From Paramecium sonneborni (taxonomy: Eukaryota > Ciliophora > Oligohymenophorea > Peniculida > Parameciidae): 64,000 bases of DNA. Positions 1 through 12,005 of the stretch are shown piece by piece. The position numbers and the translations under genes are program-made. Position 1 is the stretch's first letter. Each line of letters starts with the position of its first letter. Location: contig CAJJDN010000084.1 of NCBI GenBank assembly GCA_905182985.1, forward strand, positions 81,928-145,927. The letters are read 5' to 3'. The notes beneath the pieces are model-generated. The model made no database searches, was not told where the DNA came from, and worked only from the letters and a program-made list of their open reading frames with translations.

Positions 1-13
1 CAAACCCAAACCC
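1..13. repeat. Telomeric repeat remnant (CCCAAA units)
   Basis: The window opens with two copies of CCCAAA in the C-rich orientation. Paramecium macronuclear telomeres are mixed CCCCAA/CCCAAA repeats added to chromosome ends after fragmentation. Only about two units remain here, so this looks like the trimmed left end of a macronuclear chromosome. Two units alone could be chance, but the position at base 1 supports a real end. Confidence 0.75.
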
Positions 14-468
14 TTTAAAGTAATTTTTGAAATTAATAATATATATTAAATAAATTAAAATTTAACTTTTTGTTTTTTTAAACTTACTATTCTATTTATA
101 ATTTTGAAAACAATTTTGAAAAATAAAATATTATTCGAAGATTATATTATAATTAAATTTATAATATTGTATTCTAAATAAATTCATTTAAATTATAAGC
201 TTAAGATGTTTGAAATTTATTGTGGTTTCAGGATGATTAAAATGTATCGTAATCATTTGTTTGATATTGGTATTAATATAAATTTTAATAATTAAATATT
301 AAATTGAGAATTTAATTAATGCGTAATTAAATACAAGAATTGATGGCTTAATTATTTGATATTTGATAATTATCATTACGAAGTTTATTACGCTATTTTG
401 ATTTTAGTATTAAATATTGTAAAAATAACAATTATTTAATTGTTTATTAATTATTTATTAATTATTTA
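14..468. other. Subtelomeric non-coding stretch
   Basis: This AT-rich stretch lies between the telomere remnant and the first gene. I see no frame, repeat array or RNA structure that I can support. It presumably holds the telomere addition region and the promoter of the downstream transporter. Confidence 0.5.
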
Positions 469-2207
469 ATGCTTGTGCATGAAGACAATAATTAAAATGG
501 TCCTGATGAATTGAAATAGTTGACTTATGATGAAGCATTAACTTAAGTTGGTGGTGCAGGGTTATATTAAAAAAGAGCATTTCTGATATTTGGTTTATAG
601 TGGATGATTACAAAGTATGACTAGAATTCCACATTTTTAGTTGGATATTATTTTCACCAGTTTTCTTTTTTATAGAACCCACAGTTGATTGTAAATACAA
701 TGGAGAATGTTTGAGTGAATGTACTTCTGAATCATTAGACGAGAAATGTCTAAATTATGTTTGCGTATATTATATGATTGATGTAGGGTGATTCTGAACG
801 TAGAGAGTTTGTTATTGGCGAATCACTAAATACAGCTTTTAATGCTTTGTTACCTTGTAACAAATAACTGCAATCAATTATAAAATCTATTGTATATATT
901 GGATCTTTATCTGGATTTTTTGTTTTTTCATTTATTGCAGATAATTATGGACGTAAATTGGCTCTTTCTATATCTTGGGGTATGGCAACTTTAGGTTCAC
1001 TCTTACTGGCTGTATATAATTTAATTATAAAAAGTTTGCTATGAATTATTCAATGATAGCCATCGGAATATTTCTATTAGGTTTTGGAGGGAATCCAGCA
1101 ATAACTGTACATTATTCATTTATTAATGAACATTCACGTAATCATTGAAAATATATTATTATAGAAGGTCATTTTAGAGAATTTTAGAATGTTGGAGTAT
1201 AGGTATTTTTTGGTGTTGGAGAATTTACAATAATAACCTTAGCCTATTTTATAACTAAATGGAGATGGTTAGCAATATCAGTTGCAATACCAACAGTTTT
1301 ATTAAATCTTTGTAATTTTCTGATTTTTGAATCTCCTTAATTTCTATACTCAAAAAACAAGAAAAAATGTGTCAAGATTCTTAATTAAATAGCTAAAATA
1401 AATGGAACATAACCACTTGCAATAAACGATTTAATATCAAATCCATAAAGTAAGGAGAATAATTCAAGAGTTTATACTGTTTGGGATTTATTGAAATATA
1501 AATCATTAAGATATGTATTTTTTGCAGGATTAATGATGTTCTTTGCTATTTAAGTAACTTATTATGGAATTAGTTTTGTTAGTGATTAATTAGGTCTAGA
1601 TTTCTTTCTTAGTAATTTCATTATTGCATTCTTTGAACTCTTAGCTTATGCAACAACAGGTATAATATCTTTTTATCTTTAGATTTCTTTATAACTAAAT
1701 TGAAAAGAAAGAAAAATATTATAGGTGGTTTCTTTATTGTAGGATTTATGAGTCTATACTTTATATTCAAAAGTGATCATATTTTATATAGAGTATTTCA
1801 AGGCATTTTAGCAGGAGTATTTACTTTTTATATTTAATAAATAGTTAATGAGATTTTTAATCTGTGTTGTTTGGGCATTAGGATATGTTTATGTATCTGA
1901 ATTATTTCCATCCGTAGTTAGATCTTTAGCTTTATGTTTGATATCAGCTGGAGGTTCATTAGGAAGTATTGTTTAAGCATTCCTAATTAATATTTGTGCT
2001 TCAATTAATATTCATCCTATGGTTGCTTTTGGATTTATTGCATTTTTATGTTCATTGCTTTTATTTCCTTTAAGAGAAACTTTGCATTAACCTTTATTAG
2101 AAAAAATAGAAGAAGATAAGGATAGAATCAGAAAGAGCATGCTTTAAGTCAATGAATCAGAAGAAATTACAACATCTATTCCTACTCTTAATAGTAAAGA
2201 AAAATGA
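469..2207 (+). CDS. MFS transporter, SLC22/sugar-transporter-like
   Basis: Predicted 529-aa multi-spanning carrier of the major facilitator superfamily, probably moving an organic solute across a membrane; the substrate cannot be told. Six introns restore one frame: 615-640, 765-786, 1012-1034, 1138-1164, 1660-1682 and 1817-1844 (22-28 nt). After the first membrane helix there is a Cys-rich loop (CKYNGEC) as in SLC22 proteins. Loop 2-3 carries the family motif ADNYGRK, helix 4 has GFGGNPA, and the second half has VYVSELFP and LRETLHQP. The tail is charged and ends at TGA. The start at 469 is the first ATG in frame. This is the telomere-nearest gene and looks intact. Family is sure; subfamily is not. 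Confidence 0.85.
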
Positions 2208-2499
2208 GATTTGTTAATTTCTATTTGTTTATTATTAAATAAATGACAGATTTTATAATTTTAATATTGTTTAATTTTAATCTCCCTTGAATATTTTTCT
2301 TTTTATCTTTTAATTAATTGAGAAATTAATATAAGGAGATTGATTTTTTAAAATATATTTATCAAACAAATTATAAAGAATTCTATTTTGTTTTGATTCT
2401 TAAATTAATAATTATTAAAATTTTTAATTAATCTTTAAATTTCATTTAAATTAATAAAAAATTCTGTTAAATAGTTAATTAAAATTATAATTCAAAGGA

Positions 2500-3328
2500 A
2501 TGAGTGAAAATGTGTAAAATAGAGTAACAGGTATTTTCGAGAAATTGAATAACATCTAGAATTAAGTGCAAGATGAGTAATAAATTGTCACAAATAAATA
2601 ATAGAAAAAATAGTAGATTTTCAATAATTGCCTAATTAATAGCTTAGTTTGAATCTAATTTAAGAAATGCTTCATAATAAAAGGAAGCAATATTTAGTTA
2701 ATTAGGAAATAAATTTAAAGAATTATAAGGATTTTTAGAAATTGAAAATGATAAGTATATAAATAATTTGAAAATTAGTCGAGTTAGATAAGAGTAAGAA
2801 AGTTAAAAAATGATTGTAGATTTAGAAAGACATGCAAAAAGATTGTTAGAGACAAGTTAAAAAGAGAGAGTAGATTAAGAAAAGAAATTAACTTATGCAA
2901 TTAGTTAATAAATAGATTTCATTTCTTAAGATGTAAATAGATAAGGAGTTGAATTATTGGAATCACATAAATATGTGGATATTTATTTAAATGAAGACTT
3001 ACCAAAAATAGCAGATGATTTATAAAATGAAATAGATGAAAGAAGAGAAGTAGAGGAAAGAATATATCATTAATTTATGGAATAAATTTCAGATTTAAGA
3101 GAACTATTTGATAGGTATTATTAAAGATATATTAATAATAGAGAGAGAAAAGAAAGAGAAGCTAAAGAAGAAGATATAGTTGAAAGTTTAAGAGAAGTAT
3201 AATTTAGAATAACTGAATTATTGAAGCGAAATAAAAGAGAAAGAGAAACTACTGAATAAGAAATGGTATGTTTAGTTGAAACTGTTATAGAGAAAATTAA
3301 AATTGAAATGTTAGAAATGAATATATGA
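2500..3328 (+). CDS. SF-assemblin / beta-giardin family protein
   Basis: Predicted 266-aa coiled-coil protein of the SF-assemblin family. These proteins polymerise into the striated rootlet fibres that anchor basal bodies in algae and ciliates. One 28-nt intron (2577-2604) joins the head to the rod. Seen in sequence: a short non-helical head with TGIFEKLNNI, then almost unbroken alpha-helical heptads with RFSIIAQLIAQFE near the start of the rod and EIDERREVEERIYHQF near its end, both close to the family pattern. There is no membrane segment or signal peptide. Length fits the 250-300 aa of the family. Paramecium is known to have many paralogues, so the copy cannot be named. Confidence 0.88.
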
Positions 3329-3377
3329 AGTTTATTTGTTGAATAAATGAAATATTCTTTAATATCTATCAATAAGA

Positions 3378-4510
3378 TCATCTTCCTGACCATGAAGCAA
3401 CTTATTTCTTAAACATAATAATGACTTCATCTAAAATAGCATTCTCTTCTTATCTCTTAGCTTTAGCTTCTGCATAATCAGCTCTCTTTGCTTCTAAATC
3501 AGATTAAGCTTAATCTAATGCATCTTATGATTCTTATAATATTATCTTAGATTTAGCTTATTAAGCGAATGCAGCTTAAATTTACTAATTTAAATAATAA
3601 TATATACAGTAGCAGTTCTATCAGCAAATACTTATTTTCTTTCATATTCAACTTCTAAATTTGATATTTCAGCTTCAGATAATGAAACCCATCCAGCTAA
3701 TTCCCAAGATGCATTAATTTCATTTTATTTCAAATTCTCTAATGATGCTTCTAATTCATTTTGTAATCCTTCAAGAACAGCCAATACTTTTTCAGCTAAA
3801 GTTGATCCTGATGATTATTCCTTCTATATTTCAATTATTTACTTATTATTCTTAAGCTAATGCTAAGAATGATTTTATTTAATGTTCTTAGAACAAATTA
3901 CTATATTACTTTAATTTTTCAGCCACTGATTGTGCTTAAACTTAAGCAAATTCAAATGAATCTCCATTTATAATATAACCAGCAACATCTTATTTAAGAA
4001 GCTTAATCACTTCAAGAGCTTCTTAATTATGTTTTATTGATTTCACAAATAATTAATTGCTGAAACATTAATTATCTTATAATGTTTCAATTTTAGCTGC
4101 TATTGAATCTCTTCTAGCTTCATTCCAAGCCAAATAATTCTTAGTTTGTTATAAAACTTATTCATATTCAGCTCTATTTTCTACAGCTTATTGGAATAAT
4201 TTTTAATTTAAGGTTTTTATCTTTGTGAATTATTCAATTGTTCTAATATTATATATTATTATATTTACTAAGCACCAACCCATTCATCTGTTTCATTCTT
4301 TTAATCTGCTGCAAATTAAGCATCGATATTTGATTATTTCAAATCATTTAGTAATCCAAATACAGTGTCTATAGCATCACTTGCTTTTGTACCAGTCTAT
4401 TCAAATATATAATGCAAAAATACTTATAAAAGTGCTAAGATTTAATCTTAAGTTTTAGAAGCATAACTTGTTGCTGCTAAGGCCAACAATACAACAATCA
4501 TGTATTTCAT
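3378..4510 (-). CDS. Trichocyst matrix protein (TMP), secretory granule core protein
   Basis: Predicted 354-aa TMP, a structural protein of the crystalline trichocyst core, related to Tetrahymena Grl proteins. It starts with a clear signal peptide (MKYMIVVLLALAATSYA). The rest is Ala/Gln/Glu-rich heptads with few Pro, as expected for the coiled-coil polypeptides that pack into the matrix. TMP precursors are known to be cleaved in the granule. Introns on the plus strand are 4243-4268, 3824-3842 (19 nt) and 3585-3607. It converges with the SF-assemblin gene, with only 49 nt between stops. A second TMP lies at 42.3 kb. The family call rests on signal peptide, composition and motifs; a specific subfamily is not assigned. 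Confidence 0.8.
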
Positions 4511-5053
4511 GTCTGATAAACTTAATATTAAAAAACGATTTATATTAAAAACGACTTAATATTATAATCTATAATTATTTTCATAATACAATTATTATAA
4601 TAAATTCAATTTAATTACTTATTCTCTCATTAAACTTATTATACATATCTAAAAGCAAATTATTTATACTCAGAACCGATAAATAATTATTGTTAAAAGA
4701 GCAATTTATAAATCCTACAAATTCATTTGCTTTTGATTTTTATAATATTGAATCAATCATTATACAAAAGTATATTTAGAAATATTATTTAGTCTAAAAC
4801 TATAATTTATATTATTTTATTATAAATATATAAATTTAGAATAGAGAGAGAACTTATAATACAATTATGTTTTAAATATATTTTAAAATTAATAATTATT
4901 ATTAAAGTGTTTTGTAATTTATAATTATTTTAGTTACCACATCATTAATAATTATTAACCAAAATATTTTCTAGTAATATAAAATTTAAATCATTCAATT
5001 CCAAAGAAATTCATATATAATATTAAAAAACTAAATCTTTATCAAACATTATA
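4511..5053. other. Intergenic, no gene seen
   Basis: A divergent intergenic region between the TMP gene (leftward) and the kinase-like gene (rightward). It is strongly AT-rich, with scattered TGA in all frames. I see no coding frame, repeat or RNA gene. It must carry the promoters of both flanking genes. Confidence 0.5.
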
Positions 5054-6443
5054 ATGAATTAAAGTGATCTATATCTAATTGAAGGTTTAGGCCTGACAAA
5101 CAAAAAAAAGAAATAAATTTACATAATTTCTGAGTCTCTAGGGTTAAAGTTATTAGTATCTATATTTATAATACTTAGGACCCATCAAATATGACCTTAA
5201 AGTTATTAGTGTATTGGAGTGATGAAGAAGCATTAATGGATTGGAATGAATACCTAGAAGGAACATGCTCTAATGGATTATACTTTAAACTAATTTTTTA
5301 AGGTTAAGAATATAAAATTGAGGGTTCTGCTGAATAACTAATCCAGTTGTATGATTATTGTTATGGAAAATTTATTTTTATAAAGAGTAAAATCTTCTAA
5401 TAACATTCAATCATTTCATCGAATTCACAATATGAAGTATATTATTTATAATAAGTTTAGATGTATTTGGTGACAAATGTTAAAGATAATAAATAATATA
5501 TTGAAAAAAGAATTCTTTCTAGTTCTATTTCTTAAGGGATGGAGATGTCTAATTCATTCTACACTTAATCTGGTTTTAATAAAATACCTGAAGAAGTGAG
5601 GATCATTCAACTTTTAAATGCTTAAAAGTGTCCTTATATTTTAAAAATTTTATCAATTTGTTATGATGGTGATCATTATTCTTTAATCTACACAAATGAA
5701 AATTTAATATCTTTAAAGTAGATGTTAAAAATACAAAAAATTGATTTAGCTTTGGCTGTTATTATTGAAATTGTAGAACAATTGTTGACAGGTATCACAT
5801 TAATTTATTGTTAGTATTAAACATTTTTCAAGAACTTCAAATAATACACAATAATATTAATTTAGATGAAATTCATTATTCTATAGATTCTAACTCAATC
5901 ATATTTAATAATTTTACTTACTCTACCTCTTAATGCTATAAAGGAATGCCTATGTAATTAATAATTCTATTTTAGAAAGGGCAATTCTATTGGTTTTATT
6001 CCTCCTGAATATTTATCAAATAAGTACCTCATTTCACCTCAAGCTAATATCTTTCAGTTAGGCACACTCTTCTACCACTTGTAATTTTATTCATCTATTT
6101 CTATAGATTATTCAAAGAAAATCCCTTTGGAAATGATTAATAAACCAAACTTAAAAATAATATTATTGGAAAATATAGTATACCTAATACAAAAATTGAT
6201 AAGGATATCATTGAATTAGTTAAATCAATGATGCAAATAAATCCTCAAAAGAGAAAAACTCCAAAAGAGTATATGTGTTCGAAGATTTTTAAACCTTCTT
6301 ATAGATCTAAAATTTCCAAAAATTCATTCTTATAGTGTGTCTTTCAAAAGCAGATTTTGAAATTTGATGAATTTTAAGTAGAAGATGACATTGCCTAAAT
6401 TCATAACATCAAATTTCTTTCTTATAATAAAAAAAAAAATTGA
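5054..6443 (+). CDS. Degenerate protein kinase (likely pseudokinase) with PH-like N-terminus
   Basis: Predicted 431-aa kinase-fold protein. Introns 5156-5178, 5792-5814, 5954-5975 and 6081-6106 keep one frame. The N-terminal ~100 residues contain YWSDEEALMDWNEYLEG, resembling the end of a PH domain. A kinase-like region follows: a possible ATP-site Lys in YIEKRIL (~144) and a C-helix Glu in EEVRII (~173). The catalytic loop reads IIHNNIN (~247-254) where active kinases have HRDLKxxN, and the metal-binding DFG is replaced by NNF. Helix F and the C-lobe remain recognisable (PPEYLSN, SQLGTLFYHLL, ENPFGND, MMQINPQKRKTPKEYM). The lost catalytic Asp and DFG suggest a scaffold or regulatory role rather than phosphotransfer. 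Paramecium has large kinase families, so active paralogues are expected. Confidence 0.75.
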
Positions 6444-6874
6444 TATTTTTGTTGTATAATTTGTATTAGAAATAGGCACTATTGCCAAAGTTTAATTGTA
6501 AATAAAACCAATTCATAAGAAAGGTTTGTTGTTTTATGATCTTTCTGACATTTTAATATAATATTTTTTGTTAGTTTAAATATTTTATTTTTTGACTGCT
6601 ATTAGGATTCTTTTCTTATATCTTTGAGATATAAATGACATATAGCATTATTGATTTTTATTTAAATGCTTATGGAAGATGGGAATTCTTATAATTGAAT
6701 ATGAATTATTTTTTAAATTGATATATAAGCTTATCATAAAATTATAATGATTTAAAAATAAATTATTAATAATAATGAAAAATAAATTAATATTTAAATT
6801 AAAAATAAATTAATAATTAAACTAATAAGATTTAATTTAAACTTATTTTTTAATATGGGTGTTAACAATTCAAA
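6444..6874. other. Convergent intergenic region, no gene seen
   Basis: A region between the 3' ends of the kinase-like gene and the MORN gene. It is AT-rich, with short inverted and A/T-run sequences but no open frame of note. It probably holds the two 3' UTRs. Confidence 0.5.
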
Positions 6875-7357
6875 TCAAATATAGTTTGTTAATATGCCTT
6901 CTTTCCAAACTCCTTTAATGGCTTATCCTTCAATTGTTGAATAGATTCCTTCTCCATCAATCATGCCATCATTAAATTAGCCTTCAAATTTTTCTCCATT
7001 AGTTAATTAAAGAGTGCCTTATCCATGCATTTTACCTTCAAAAAACTCACCTTTAAATATATTAAATATTTACCCTCATATCCTAACCAGCCATTTTCAA
7101 TTCCACTTAAATCTTAATAATTAAATGGTCCATCAATATGTTCTGCTTAAAAATTAATCAGTTTGCCTTATCCATGATATTAATTATCATGCCAATACCC
7201 ACTATAAACTTCATTATCATTTTAATCTGTCAAGACTCCAAATCCTTCTCTTGTAGCTGGTTCATATCCTTAGCCTCTATAAATATATCCATCTTCATAT
7301 TGTAGTGCAAGATCTTATAATTATTAATCTTATTCATTATTCTGATCTGGAGCATAC

Positions 7358-7432
<75 letters not shown>

Positions 7433-8330
7433 GGATTTTAATATCTCTAAACTAAATCTCTTGTTCTATCAATAGCATCTTAAAATTTTTTTTCTAAATC
7501 TTCATCTTTCTATGAAATCTATTAAGGTCTATATTACTATGCTTATTTTGGTTATTCAGGAAGTCTTTATTATTAAGGTTGTTAAGGTCTTGGTTAGTTA
7601 GGTGGTTGAACAGTTTTATTTTAGATTGGTTATTAAACTAATTATTATTAATATTAGGGTTGTACTTGTGGTTGTTAAGGTTATGTCTATGAATAGTATG
7701 GTTAGGGCTATTAATATTAAGATTTTGGTTATATATATTGTGGTTGTTATGATTATTAATATTAAGGTTATGTTTAAGAATATGATGGTTATGGTTATTA
7801 ATATTATGGCAATGGTTATTAATATTATGGTACTGGTTACCGATATTATGTTTATGGTTATTAGAATGGTTATAAAGTTGGTTACTACATAGATGGATAT
7901 GGTTATTGATAATTTCTAGGTAATACTTATTATTAAATAGATTATCTATATTGCTAAGGGATATTGAAAAGAAATTACAGGCAATTGAGGTGGATATTAA
8001 GCTTAAGTTGGACGAGCTGGACTAGAAGCATAAATAGATGGTTATTAATATGGTATTGATTAATAGCCTATTGAAGGTTATTGAGATTAAACTCTGGAAG
8101 GTTAAGGTGGCAAATTAATAGTTTACTATTAAGTTGGGAAAGATGGTTATTAGTATTATGGCTAACGATAACCCTATTAAAATATATAATTTGAAATTTA
8201 CCTAAGGAATCTAAGGAGGTAATTATTATTATAATGGTCTGGGTTAAATACTAGGTTGAGGAGGATATCCTTAAATATTTGGTAAGGGTCTAGATGGTGA
8301 TGTCATGTAAAAGGGTTATGAATATGCCAT
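6875..8330 (-). CDS. MORN-repeat protein with Gln/Pro/Tyr-rich N-terminus
   Basis: Predicted 459-aa protein. Introns on the plus strand: 8174-8201, 7954-7978 and 7051-7073. The first ~280 residues are low complexity: QQP, QYQQP and QPQ repeats, then a 25-residue Gln run. After a short charged helix (KKFQDAIDRTRDLV), the C-terminal ~160 residues hold MORN-type repeats: EDGYIYRGQGYE, NDNEVYSGYWHDN, GEFFEGKMHGQGTL, NGEKFEGQFNDGMIDGEG. MORN repeats bind membranes or act as cortical and ciliary scaffolds. A long Gly/Tyr/Gln frame on the other strand is a shadow of the repeats and is broken by TGA. The ATG at 8330 is the first in frame after the spliced leader region. The family is clear; the partner is unknown. 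Confidence 0.85.
7357..7431 (-). repeat. (TAA)n trinucleotide tract encoding 25 consecutive Gln
   Basis: A near-perfect ATT/TAA microsatellite. In the minus-strand MORN frame it reads as 25 glutamine codons, almost all TAA, with one CAA and one TAG. Under the standard code this would be a run of stops. Confidence 0.9.
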
Positions 8331-8452
8331 TTTGTATATGAATTTGATTTAAATTATTTTATTTTAATTATTCTTAATCTTATTTATATTAGATTAAATA
8401 ATGATTCTTTATAAGATACTATAACGACCATTGAATAGATGTAATTATATAG

Positions 8453-10300
8453 TCAATAACCATAATCAAAGCATTCTTTTGTTTATTATCCATTTCTTAT
8501 GATTTCTTATTTTTTACCTGCAAATGGGATTCTGTGTAACCAATCAGAGGGAACTCCTTTGTAGTTTTTAGGATTCAATTCAATTGGATCCAACTATTAC
8601 AAATAATTTGGAGGTGGATTTCTATTAATTAATTAATTTCACTTGTACTTATCATCAAATTATTTCACTTCTTATAAATCAGCTGTGATTTAATTCTTTT
8701 ATTCTTATTTTGGTGATTGTTTTAACAATGAAGGATTTATTTCATTTACTTTACAAGTTAATCGATTAGCCTTTTCCTTTTTCTATTTTAATTCTTCAAT
8801 AAATTTATTATTTGCCTTATCAGGTATAGCTAATTGATCATCAACCTTTAATTTTGATTCAGATTAAATTTAAACTTTTTTATCTTACTTCTTTTTTGAA
8901 TCCTTTGTTTTTTAATCATTACTTATTTTCGATTTATTTTCATTTATTGATTTTTATGTTCTATTATCTATTGCTGATTAAGGTCTCTTTGTCTTCTATT
9001 CAATTTTCTAATTTTATTGTATATTATTAGGTTCACCTTATATACTTCCTGCTTCTGAAGCAAATCTAAGTGTATTACTTAAATCTGGCTTCTTTATACT
9101 TAAATCTGGAATAACTTATTTACCATTAGAATCTAATTATTTCTTTAATTCTTAATAAGGTTAAGGAGTCAAAGGATTTCTAGATTTTAATGATTAAACT
9201 TATTCTGGATTTAATCTATCTTCTTCTCTACAATTTCTTGGTGGTTCTGGTTCAACATTTGCTACTGCTGCTCCTTTTCTTAATGCATTCTAATATGTCT
9301 ATATATAATAAGGATCATTCTTATTTCTATGTGGTTAAACATTATGTGATAATAAATGTTATCCATATATTATTCCTCCTACTGCTGGTTTTATATTATT
9401 ATATCCATATGGACCCCATGCTGGTTTACCAAAATAAGTAGTAAAAGCTGAATCAGCTATCCAACGAGTCTCTCCTTAAAATTTCTTTATTCTTTCCTTT
9501 CTTCTTTTCAATTTTTCAGCATCTTCTGGATTATTTGGATCTAAACTCTTTGCTTTCTTCATAAATTTTGTTGTCATCTTTTTAACTTAACCATCATTCT
9601 CTTAATCATTTACTTCTTCTTCCTCTTCTTCTGAACTTACTACATCATCCTCTTCTTTTTTAGATTCTTCATAATAAAATCCACTCTAAGGATGTGATAC
9701 TTTGTATTATCCTTTAAAGTTTTTGTTGTTTTATTCCAATTAATACATTAATTCATTTTAATCTTTTATATCTTTTACTTAATAGTTATCTCTATATGCA
9801 GATTATTATTTTGGATTCCATTACAATGGTAATTTGTATTAATTATTACAATCATCTTATTCAGAATATTACTAAGGCTAATTGGATTACTATGGCTTAT
9901 TATTTTAACATTCACATGATTTAGCAATATTCTTAATAGTTTTTTCATCTAATTCTATTAATTAAGTTATTAATGAATATTTACTTTATACATAAATTTA
10001 AGAATCATCAACCTTTAATTTTTCAATTTTTCTAAAATTATCTTTATTTTCAGTTTGCCAATGTTAATTTTCATGATTAATTCTAGCAGTAACCTTCTTA
10101 GTTTCTGGCTCTCTTTCAACTAAAATTTTCTTTTTAAAATCCCAAGGTTCATCTTATTCTCTAGGCCATTTCATTATATCAAACATATTTGGTTCTTCAT
10201 TTCTTGGTTTATTTTTTTTACCAAAAGTTTTATTATCATCTTAATATAATGATATAATACTTTCATATACTTATTTAAGCACTTAATCTTTATTTTTCAT
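8453..10300 (-). CDS. Large hydrophilic protein of unknown function
   Basis: Predicted 606-aa protein, one intron at 8622-8648 (27 nt). I do not recognise the family. The N-terminal third is basic and Trp-containing (FDIMKWPREQDEPWDF). A very acidic patch follows (SSEEEEEEVNDQEND). The centre is the best candidate for a folded domain, with GETRWIADSAFTTYFGKPAW and GPYGYNN. The C-terminal third is Lys/Gln-rich, ending near NPKNYKGVPSDWLHRIPFAG. There is no signal peptide or membrane helix. It lies head-to-tail between the MORN and CFAP97-like genes, so a cytoskeletal or ciliary role is possible, but that is inference from neighbours only. Confidence 0.8.
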
Positions 10301-10386
10301 ATGACTGTTAAATTGGTAATTATTAAATTAATAAAATTTAATTTTAATATTATTATTATATTAAACTGTTAAGAAAACAAAATAGT

Positions 10387-11368
10387 TCATTATTAATCGA
10401 TATCATCACTTTATAATTTAACTTCATTATCAATCTATTACTAGATTTAGTTTTCCACAATATCTTCTTGTCTAATAGTTTCTAATTAGGATTCCTCTTT
10501 AAGTTAAGTTATTTCAGACAATTCTTATTTTGTCTAATTCATTTCCACTTATTATTAATTTTCTTATAATTCTTTTATGATAGATTCATCTTGTTAATTA
10601 ATTAAATAATTAATTTTCTCCAATTCAACGGCATCAATAGATTTATTCTTAACACTAGATTTAAAAAATAATTATTATATACTTGAATATTGGTTATAAC
10701 TACATTCTTTCTTTTTTCTTAGAAGATATTGAACTATGATTTGTTGTATCACGATTAGATTGAGTCAAATTATTTCTAAAATAGATATAATAGTACCTAA
10801 TTGAATTAACATATTATTAAAATTATTAATGTCTTTATAGTCTTTACATTAATCTTTTATTTTCTTTATAAGAATGAGAAAACTCATCTAATTTTAAAAC
10901 TGGTTCTTAGTTCATAAGTCTATCAGCTAATTTAATATTTTCATGTTATATTTGTTAAGCTTATTGTTTACGAAAAGTTAAATTTAAATTATGAGGATGA
11001 TGTAGATTTTCATCTTCACATTTATAGTAATCTAATTGCATTGGTCTATTGCAGATTTCTGTTATTTTTTAATATAATTAACTGTTTCCTTTATTGATAC
11101 GTTCAGATTATTCTAAATTTAATAAAATCTTGATGAATATTACCACTAAGGTCAAAACGTCTTCTTTATTGTCTAATATTATTTCTTTTTTCTAAGATTT
11201 CAATATGTTACACTCTTGATTATGATTAAGTTTTTTTAGTTTTAATTTCATTCAATTTTTTTAAATGAAGATCATATGACCTATAAATGTTAAGAATAAT
11301 AATTACTTTTCTCTGGAAAATATTTAGTCTAATTTATAATTATAATTGTATTAATGATTAGTTCTCAT
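10387..11368 (-). CDS. CFAP97/Hemingway-like protein (tentative)
   Basis: Predicted 291-aa protein with four introns (plus-strand 11281-11306, 11113-11143, 10776-10796, 10655-10682). The middle carries CNRPMQLDYYKCEDENLHHP followed by LNLTFRKQQAQQIQHENIKL and LADRLMNQEP. This resembles the KIAA1430/CFAP97 domain, in which an Arg/Lys/Gln helix ends in an invariant E-N-x-x-L block. CFAP97 proteins are ciliary and needed for motile axonemes. The C-terminal ~90 residues are Gln/Glu-rich with no clear fold. The start ATG opens a short first exon whose splice restores the frame exactly. The domain call is by eye and moderate; the gene itself is well supported. Confidence 0.7.
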
Positions 11369-11437
11369 TATTTAAAATAAATAATTAATATAATGTAGCA
11401 ACCGTCCGAGACTAAACAATCAATATAAAGTGGTAGA

Positions 11438-11986
11438 ATGATACTTCATCCATCAATGAAGTTAGATAAATCAGCAGCATTTTTTAAAAGTACTAGAATT
11501 AGTTCATGTTCATATGTAAAAATGAAATAAGGTAATCCTTAAGTAATTAAAATAATTATAAAAAGGCTATACCATTTTATGAGATTGCAAATAAGACTCC
11601 AGGAGAACATGAAACAAAATCTACATATACAACATCAACATATGCGTATAATATTAAAATTAAATGAAAGAGATGATTATAAAGTTAAACCTAATTTGCA
11701 TGTTGGTTCAACTAATAAATTATTAGAACCATATAATACAGGATCATTCAGATCTAGATTACCAGAACCAGATGCTCCTATTTTAACTAAAAATGCATCA
11801 TAAGTAGAATTAGGAGAAAGACAGTATTTTTATATTAGTATTATAAAATATAGTTTTAATGTAAAAAGACATTTTCTAAGTACAGCTCATAATGTTTATG
11901 GAAATTTTGGAAAATTTGGAAATGTTACAAATCCAGGTATTTTATCAGAAAAAACAAAGTGGCATCATCATTTATAATAAAAATGA
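11438..11986 (+). CDS. Small unknown protein, Tyr/His/Gly-rich C-terminus
   Basis: Predicted 156-aa soluble protein, three introns (11543-11565, 11646-11670, 11824-11853). No family recognised. The C-terminus reads GERHFNVKRHFLSTAHNVY, then GNFGKFGNVTNPGILSEKTK, a pattern with spaced aromatic and Gly residues like small extended proteins that line ciliary microtubules. That resemblance is weak. Start could also be the second Met at 11456. It is transcribed divergently from the CFAP97-like gene, with only 69 nt between the two ATGs. Confidence 0.7.
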
Positions 11987-12005
11987 TAAGATAATATATG
12001 TATAA

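Noticed and set aside
7530..8330. Gly/Tyr/Gln-rich plus-strand frame with GYQYQ-like repeats
   Set aside because: It is broken by several TGA codons and frame changes. The other strand gives a clean spliced MORN-repeat gene with a Gln/Pro-rich head, of which this is the mirror image.
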